From NCBI RefSeq assembly GCF_017743735.1, contig NZ_JAGHRO010000001.1, positions 682,001-746,000 of the forward strand: a DNA stretch of 64,000 bases. The letters run 5' to 3'. Source of the DNA: Shimia sp. R9_2 (GTDB lineage: Bacteria; Pseudomonadota; Alphaproteobacteria; Rhodobacterales; Rhodobacteraceae). The notes beneath the pieces are model-generated. The model did no database searches. It was not told the DNA's origin and worked only from the letters and a program-made list of their open reading frames with translations. The position numbers were made by a program, and so were the translations under genes. Below are positions 59,933 through 64,000 of the stretch, in pieces (position 1 is the stretch's first letter; each line of letters opens with the position of its first letter).

Positions 59933-62566
59933 TTAGAACGCCGGTTGTGTGGCGCGTGGCCGCTGGATCATCATCAAGCCTGCAAGCAGAAGCAGCGCCG
60001 GAATGAAGAACAGTTCTTTTGGCATCCGCTCGTTTTCAACTTGCACTTGCGAGATCACCACAGGCTGATCGCCGTAGTAATCATACTCTGTGCCCAACTG
60101 GCCAAAGTAGGGCGTGCCGGGGAAAGGCTCTTCGAGCAGCAGCTTACCATCTTCCTCAAACACGCTCAGGCCGCCGTCTGACATCGCCGTCAACGCATCG
60201 CCGCCTGGGTAGATCATCGTGACGGTGGTGGCGCGGTTATCGCCGGTGTCAAAGTCCGGTCCTTCGACCTTAAAGCGCACCAGCGCGCCTTCAGGCTGTT
60301 CGCCGACCAGCTGCACCGCTTCCGGTCCAACCATGGTCTGATACTTCTCTGAAACTTGGTCGAGGAAGAAATCCGGTCGGAAAAGCATGAAGGCGATGAA
60401 GAGTAGCGCCGCGCTTTCCCATTTTCGGGATTTGGCTATGAAATAGCCTTGGGTCGCGGCCGCAAATATCAGCATCGCGATGAGCGAGATAAAGAACACC
60501 AAAACGGCTTTTCCAAAGCTCACGTCAATCAGCAGAAGATCAGTGTTGAAGATGAACATGAATGGCAGAAGAGCCGTCCGGATGTCATAGGCAAAGCCCT
60601 GCACACCGGTCTTGATCGGATCGCCCCGCGAGATCGCAGCCGCCGCATAGGCGGCAAGGCCCACAGGCGGCGTGTCGTCCGCCAAAATGCCAAAGTAGAA
60701 CACAAACATATGGACCGCGATGAGCGGCACAACCAAGCCGGCTTGTGCACCAACGCCCACGATAACAGGTGCCATCAGAGAGCTGACAACAATGTAGTTC
60801 GCAGTGGTTGGAAGGCCCATGCCAAGGATCAAGCTCAGCACTGCCACCAGAAGCAGCAGGATGATCAGGTTACCGCCAGAGATGACCTCAATCACCTGAC
60901 CAATCACTTGGTGAGCACCGGTGAGGCTGATGGTGCCAACGATGATGCCTGCAGCACCGGTCGCCACGCCAATTCCAATCATGTTCCGAGCCCCCATGAT
61001 CAGGCCTTGAACAAAGTCGTTCCAGCCTTGGGTGAAAGCGGCGTTCACGGCCGTTTCGCCGCGGAAGAACGCTTTGATCGGGCGGTGTGTCACCGCCACA
61101 ATGATCATAAAGATTGTCGCCCAAAAGGCCGAGAGCGCTGGGGACAAGCGATCCAGATTCTCGGTTTTCACCATCAGGTTCCAAACCAGAATGAAAATTG
61201 GCAGCGCATAGTAAGCCCCACCCAAAAGCGTTGGTGTCAGACGAGGGGCCGCCAATGGCGCGTCTGGATCATCCATTGCGATGTCTGGATATTTTGACGC
61301 CACATAGAGCAAACCAAGATACATCACGGCAACCAGTGCTACGGCGATATAGATGCTGTCGCCCACCATTGGCTCCAGCACATTGCGGATCCCGATCATT
61401 GCGAAAGTGATCGCGCCAAGGCCGATGAAGCCGGTCAGGAACAACACGAGGATCATGATCGGTCCGATGTGACGACCGGCCTTCTTCAGACCCTGCATCT
61501 GCATTTTTAGCGCTTCGAGATGCACGATGTAGAGCAGCGCGATGTATGAGATCACCGCAGGCAAGAAGGCGTGTTTGACCACGTCGATGTAGGGGATGTT
61601 CACATATTCAACCATCAGGAAGGCTGCGGCCCCCATGACAGGCGGGGTCAGCTGACCATTGGTCGAAGAGGCCACTTCAACCGCGCCGGCTTTCTCTGCA
61701 GGGAAGCCAATACGCTTCATGAGTGGGATGGTGAATGTGCCGGTGGTGACGGTGTTCGCAATCGAGCTGCCGGAGATCATGCCGGTCATCATGGAGCTGA
61801 GAACCGAGGCTTTGGCCGGGCCGCCGCGCAGCGCGCCAAGGAGGGCAATGGCCACTTTGATGAACCAGTTGCCGCCTCCTGCGCGATCCAGCAGTGCGCC
61901 AAACAGCACAAAGAGGAAGATCATTGTGGTGGAGACACCCAACGCGACACCAAAGACACCTTCGGTTTGCATCCAGTAATGGCCGAGTGCCTTGGACAGC
62001 GAGGCGCCCCCATAGTTGGTGATCTCGCGCACCCATTCTGAGTTGCCGCCAAAGAAGGCAAAGAGCACAAAGGCCCCAGCAATAATGACCAGCGGCAGGC
62101 CAAGTGAGCGATACACGCAGATCATCAAAACGATCATGCCAAGAGCAGACATGGTGATGTCTGTGCTGGTCCAGAGGCCGGGACGATCCGCAATCTGGTA
62201 GCGGAAAAAGACGAGGTAGAGACAGGCGCTGACACCGATGATCAGGAGCAGCCAGTCATAAAGCGGGATGCGATCACGCGGCGATGTTCTAAACATCGGA
62301 AAGGCCAGAATCGCCAGTGACATCGCAAAAGCGAGGTGGATATAGCGCGCTTGGCTGACCACATTCGCAAAATCAGAAAGCCCGGTGAGTTGGGCGAGCG
62401 TGCCGGGGAGTTTGGACGCGATATAGAGCTGAAACAACGACCAGATGATACAGATCGCGATGATGAGTTTTCCTTGAAAACCCGTGGCATTGCGCGCGCC
62501 GGTGTCGACTTCTGCGACCATAGCATCGGCGGAAGCAGCGCCATCTTTATTGGGGTCCTGAACCAT
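59933..62566 (-). CDS. TRAP transporter fused permease subunit (TAXI type)
   Basis: An 877-residue inner-membrane permease. The N-terminal quarter corresponds to the small DctQ-like subunit and the following DctM-like part carries about 12 helices with GGPAKASVLSSMMTGMISGSSIANTVTTGTF and the repeat GLPTTANYIVVSSL. A C-terminal DUF3394-like region (about 690-800) and a hydrophilic segment follow. These fused proteins serve TAXI binding proteins and import organic acids or amino acids using sodium or proton gradients. GAGGA precedes the ATG at 62566. An intercistronic hairpin separates it from the binding protein gene. Confidence 0.95.
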   Translation of the reverse strand: MVQDPNKDGAASADAMVAEVDTGARNATGFQGKLIIAICIIWSLFQLYIASKLPGTLAQLTGLSDFANVVSQARYIHLAFAMSLAILAFPMFRTSPRDRIPLYDWLLLIIGVSACLYLVFFRYQIADRPGLWTSTDITMSALGMIVLMICVYRSLGLPLVIIAGAFVLFAFFGGNSEWVREITNYGGASLSKALGHYWMQTEGVFGVALGVSTTMIFLFVLFGALLDRAGGGNWFIKVAIALLGALRGGPAKASVLSSMMTGMISGSSIANTVTTGTFTIPLMKRIGFPAEKAGAVEVASSTNGQLTPPVMGAAAFLMVEYVNIPYIDVVKHAFLPAVISYIALLYIVHLEALKMQMQGLKKAGRHIGPIMILVLFLTGFIGLGAITFAMIGIRNVLEPMVGDSIYIAVALVAVMYLGLLYVASKYPDIAMDDPDAPLAAPRLTPTLLGGAYYALPIFILVWNLMVKTENLDRLSPALSAFWATIFMIIVAVTHRPIKAFFRGETAVNAAFTQGWNDFVQGLIMGARNMIGIGVATGAAGIIVGTISLTGAHQVIGQVIEVISGGNLIILLLLVAVLSLILGMGLPTTANYIVVSSLMAPVIVGVGAQAGLVVPLIAVHMFVFYFGILADDTPPVGLAAYAAAAISRGDPIKTGVQGFAYDIRTALLPFMFIFNTDLLLIDVSFGKAVLVFFISLIAMLIFAAATQGYFIAKSRKWESAALLFIAFMLFRPDFFLDQVSEKYQTMVGPEAVQLVGEQPEGALVRFKVEGPDFDTGDNRATTVTMIYPGGDALTAMSDGGLSVFEEDGKLLLEEPFPGTPYFGQLGTEYDYYGDQPVVISQVQVENERMPKELFFIPALLLLAGLMMIQRPRATQPAF

Positions 62567-62590
62567 TTTTGTCCTCGTCTAGCCCTTGGC

Positions 62591-62621
62591 CAAATGCGCC
62601 CTCATTTCTGGGGCGCATTTG
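62591..62621 (-). promoter_or_regulatory. Intercistronic hairpin between binding protein and permease genes
   Basis: A perfect 11-bp stem CAAATGCGCCC/GGGCGCATTTG with a 9-base loop lies 25 bases after the binding-protein stop. No U run follows on the minus strand, so it more likely protects the upstream mRNA 3' end than ends transcription. Confidence 0.6.
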
Positions 62622-62646
62622 TAGTTTTTAGAGATTTGAACCCGAA

Positions 62647-63609
62647 TTATTTCAGGCCGAGTTCTTTGTATGCTTTCTCCGCACCTGGGTGGATTGGTGC
62701 GCTCAGGCCGTCGCTAACCATTTCTTTGGGGTCAAGGTTGGCAAACGCCGGGTGCAGCTTGCGGAAGTCTTCGATGTTTTCCATCACAGATTTCGCCACC
62801 ACATAGACAACATCGTCAGAGATTTTTGCGGAGGTCACGAAGGTTGCGCCCACACCAAAGGTGGTGGTGTCGCCATCGGTGCCTTTGTACATGCCACCTG
62901 GGATGGTTGCGACGCGGTAGAACGGGTTATCGGCAACCAGCTTGTCGATTTCCGGGCCGGTCACGTTTACGAGGTTCGCATCACAAGTGGTGGTGGCTTC
63001 TTTAATGGCTGCGGCAGGGTGACCGATGGTGTAGATCATCGCGTCGATGTTGCCGTCACACAGCTGCTTCGCCATCTCAGAACCTTTGTACTCGGTTGCG
63101 AGAGCAAAGTCGTCCATGGTGAAGCCATAGGCTTCCATCACAACTTCCATGGTGGCGCGCTGGCCGGAACCTGGGTTGCCCACGTTCACGCGCTTGCCTT
63201 TAAGGTCAGCAAAGCTGTTCACGCCCGCATCAGAACGTGCGATCACGCTGAACGGCTCTGGGTGTACAGAGAACACAGCGCGCACGTCAGGGAATGGGTT
63301 GTCTGCAAACTTGGAAGTGCCGTTATAGGCGTGGTGCTGCCAGTCAGATTGCGCAACACCGAACTCAAGTTCGCCGGCTTTGATGGTGTTGATGTTGTAA
63401 ACAGAACCACCGGTGGATTCCACAGCACAGCGGATGCCGTGCTCTTTGCGGCCTTTGTTCACCAGACGGCAGATCGCGCCGCCAGTTGGGTAATAGACGC
63501 CGGTCACGCCGCCTGTGCCGATGGAGATAAACTCCTGTGCGGATGCACCCGCGGAAATGCCCATGGAGGCAATTATGGCGGCGCCCGCCAGTTTAAGTTT
63601 CGAAATCAT
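62647..63609 (-). CDS. TAXI family TRAP transporter solute-binding protein
   Basis: A 320-residue periplasmic receptor. The signal peptide ends after ASA at about residue 24. The mature protein begins [27 protein letters not shown], the characteristic TAXI glycine-rich start. [32 protein letters not shown] and the following region cover the two lobes. It captures the solute, which is not predicted here, and hands it to the fused permease encoded next. The operon continues to the universal stress protein and lies behind an RpiR regulator. Confidence 0.95.
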   Translation of the reverse strand: MISKLKLAGAAIIASMGISAGASAQEFISIGTGGVTGVYYPTGGAICRLVNKGRKEHGIRCAVESTGGSVYNINTIKAGELEFGVAQSDWQHHAYNGTSKFADNPFPDVRAVFSVHPEPFSVIARSDAGVNSFADLKGKRVNVGNPGSGQRATMEVVMEAYGFTMDDFALATEYKGSEMAKQLCDGNIDAMIYTIGHPAAAIKEATTTCDANLVNVTGPEIDKLVADNPFYRVATIPGGMYKGTDGDTTTFGVGATFVTSAKISDDVVYVVAKSVMENIEDFRKLHPAFANLDPKEMVSDGLSAPIHPGAEKAYKELGLK

Positions 63610-63659
63610 CTTAGGCTCCCTAGTTGATGATGGTTTGAGTAATTCTAGTGTTGTTGTGG

Positions 63660-64000
63660 TCAGTCGTTCCAGAATTCGCCCAAGCTTTGGTTCCGGCGTT
63701 CTACGTCGCGGATACGGCGGCTTGCGTCTTCGCCTGACTGTGCGACCAACATGGCAATCATGGTCTCCAATAGAGACAGAGTCGCAGCATAGGACGAGAA
63801 GAATTGTGGACTATCTGACGGAACAATAAAGGGAAAAGTTGCAAACTCAATCGCGGGACAGGCGTGGCTGTCGCTGATAACGATGACCGTCGCGCCCGAA
63901 GCGCGGGCAGATTCCGCCGCGCGCACCGCTTTTTTGGCGTAAGGCGTTTTGGTGACTATGAGGAGAACATCTTCTTTTGCCAGTGTGGACAACGCCGCGC
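63660..64000 (-). CDS. RpiR-type transcriptional regulator, C-terminal SIS domain (partial)
   Basis: The readable part is at least 110 residues of a SIS sugar-phosphate-binding domain, with [35 protein letters not shown] and [17 protein letters not shown] typical of MurR/RpiR regulators. The N-terminal helix-turn-helix lies beyond the right edge of the window, so the gene is cut. It ends 50 bases before the TAXI binding protein on the same strand and is the natural candidate to regulate that operon. Confidence 0.75.
   Translation of the reverse strand, partial: AALSTLAKEDVLLIVTKTPYAKKAVRAAESARASGATVIVISDSHACPAIEFATFPFIVPSDSPQFFSSYAATLSLLETMIAMLVAQSGEDASRRIRDVERRNQSLGEFWND

Noticed and set aside
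1-64000. Defence islands, prophage, integrative elements, CRISPR repeats, transposases, tRNA and rRNA genes.
   Set aside because: None was recognised on either strand by reading. The gene content is mainly core chromosome.

Overview
The window is a 64 kb piece of GC-rich chromosome from an alphaproteobacterium, most likely of the Rhodobacteraceae (Roseobacter group). This is inferred from gene content and order: a folK-rpoZ-rel-DUF2062-pdxJ-acpS-lepB-rnc-era-DUF1491-recO string, an accD-folC pair, a TAXI-type TRAP transporter, small families typical of the group (DUF1244, DUF1491, DUF6478, DUF6868), a probable methylsuccinyl-CoA dehydrogenase of the ethylmalonyl-CoA pathway, and a TGTTA..TAACA operator in front of pyruvate kinase. 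No species can be named from sequence reading alone. I saw no rRNA or tRNA gene, CRISPR array, transposase, integrase or prophage. The region reads as core chromosome with a few accessory insertions.

Layout. 1-11.5 kb: a methyltransferase/LysR divergent pair, then a minus-strand series with pheS and pheT (separated by a glutamine amidotransferase and a PHB-depolymerase-like hydrolase), an alanine/glycine symporter, a Hint-domain protein, and the ribosomal pair rpmI-rplT. 11.5-16.5 kb: pyk with a LacI-type operator, N-formylglutamate amidohydrolase, small conserved proteins, a FadR-type regulator and a GNAT protein. 16.5-25 kb: smc from a TTG start, a lytic transglycosylase, two cobalamin genes (cbiB, cobC) and a glutathionyl-hydroquinone reductase. 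25-34 kb: a MalY-type lyase, three tandem peptide deformylase genes followed by fmt, a glycosyltransferase/methyltransferase cassette behind a CtrA-like box, rnhA, and membrane proteins. 34-48 kb: ispH opposite a cytochrome c, then the long plus-strand folate, stringent-response, pyridoxine and RNA-processing cluster, interrupted by a minus-strand thermonuclease between rnc and era. 48-57 kb: a TetR regulator, methylsuccinyl-CoA dehydrogenase, TauE/SafE exporter, a potassium channel, and accD-folC. 57-64 kb: a TRIC-type channel, a CocE/NonD hydrolase, and a minus-strand operon made of a TAXI TRAP binding protein, fused permease and universal stress protein, behind an RpiR regulator cut by the window edge.

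The most notable points are: (1) a third deformylase-like protein that has lost both the metal-binding cysteine and the catalytic glutamate while staying in the def-def-def-fmt string; (2) an intergenic element made of two hairpins plus an identical 22-base tail after smc and before recO, with a diverged inverted relative after fmt; (3) candidate CceR and CtrA sites; (4) RNA hairpins between accD and folC, ahead of cobC, and inside the TRAP operon that could set relative expression. I found no convincing multi-gene system that is wholly undescribed.
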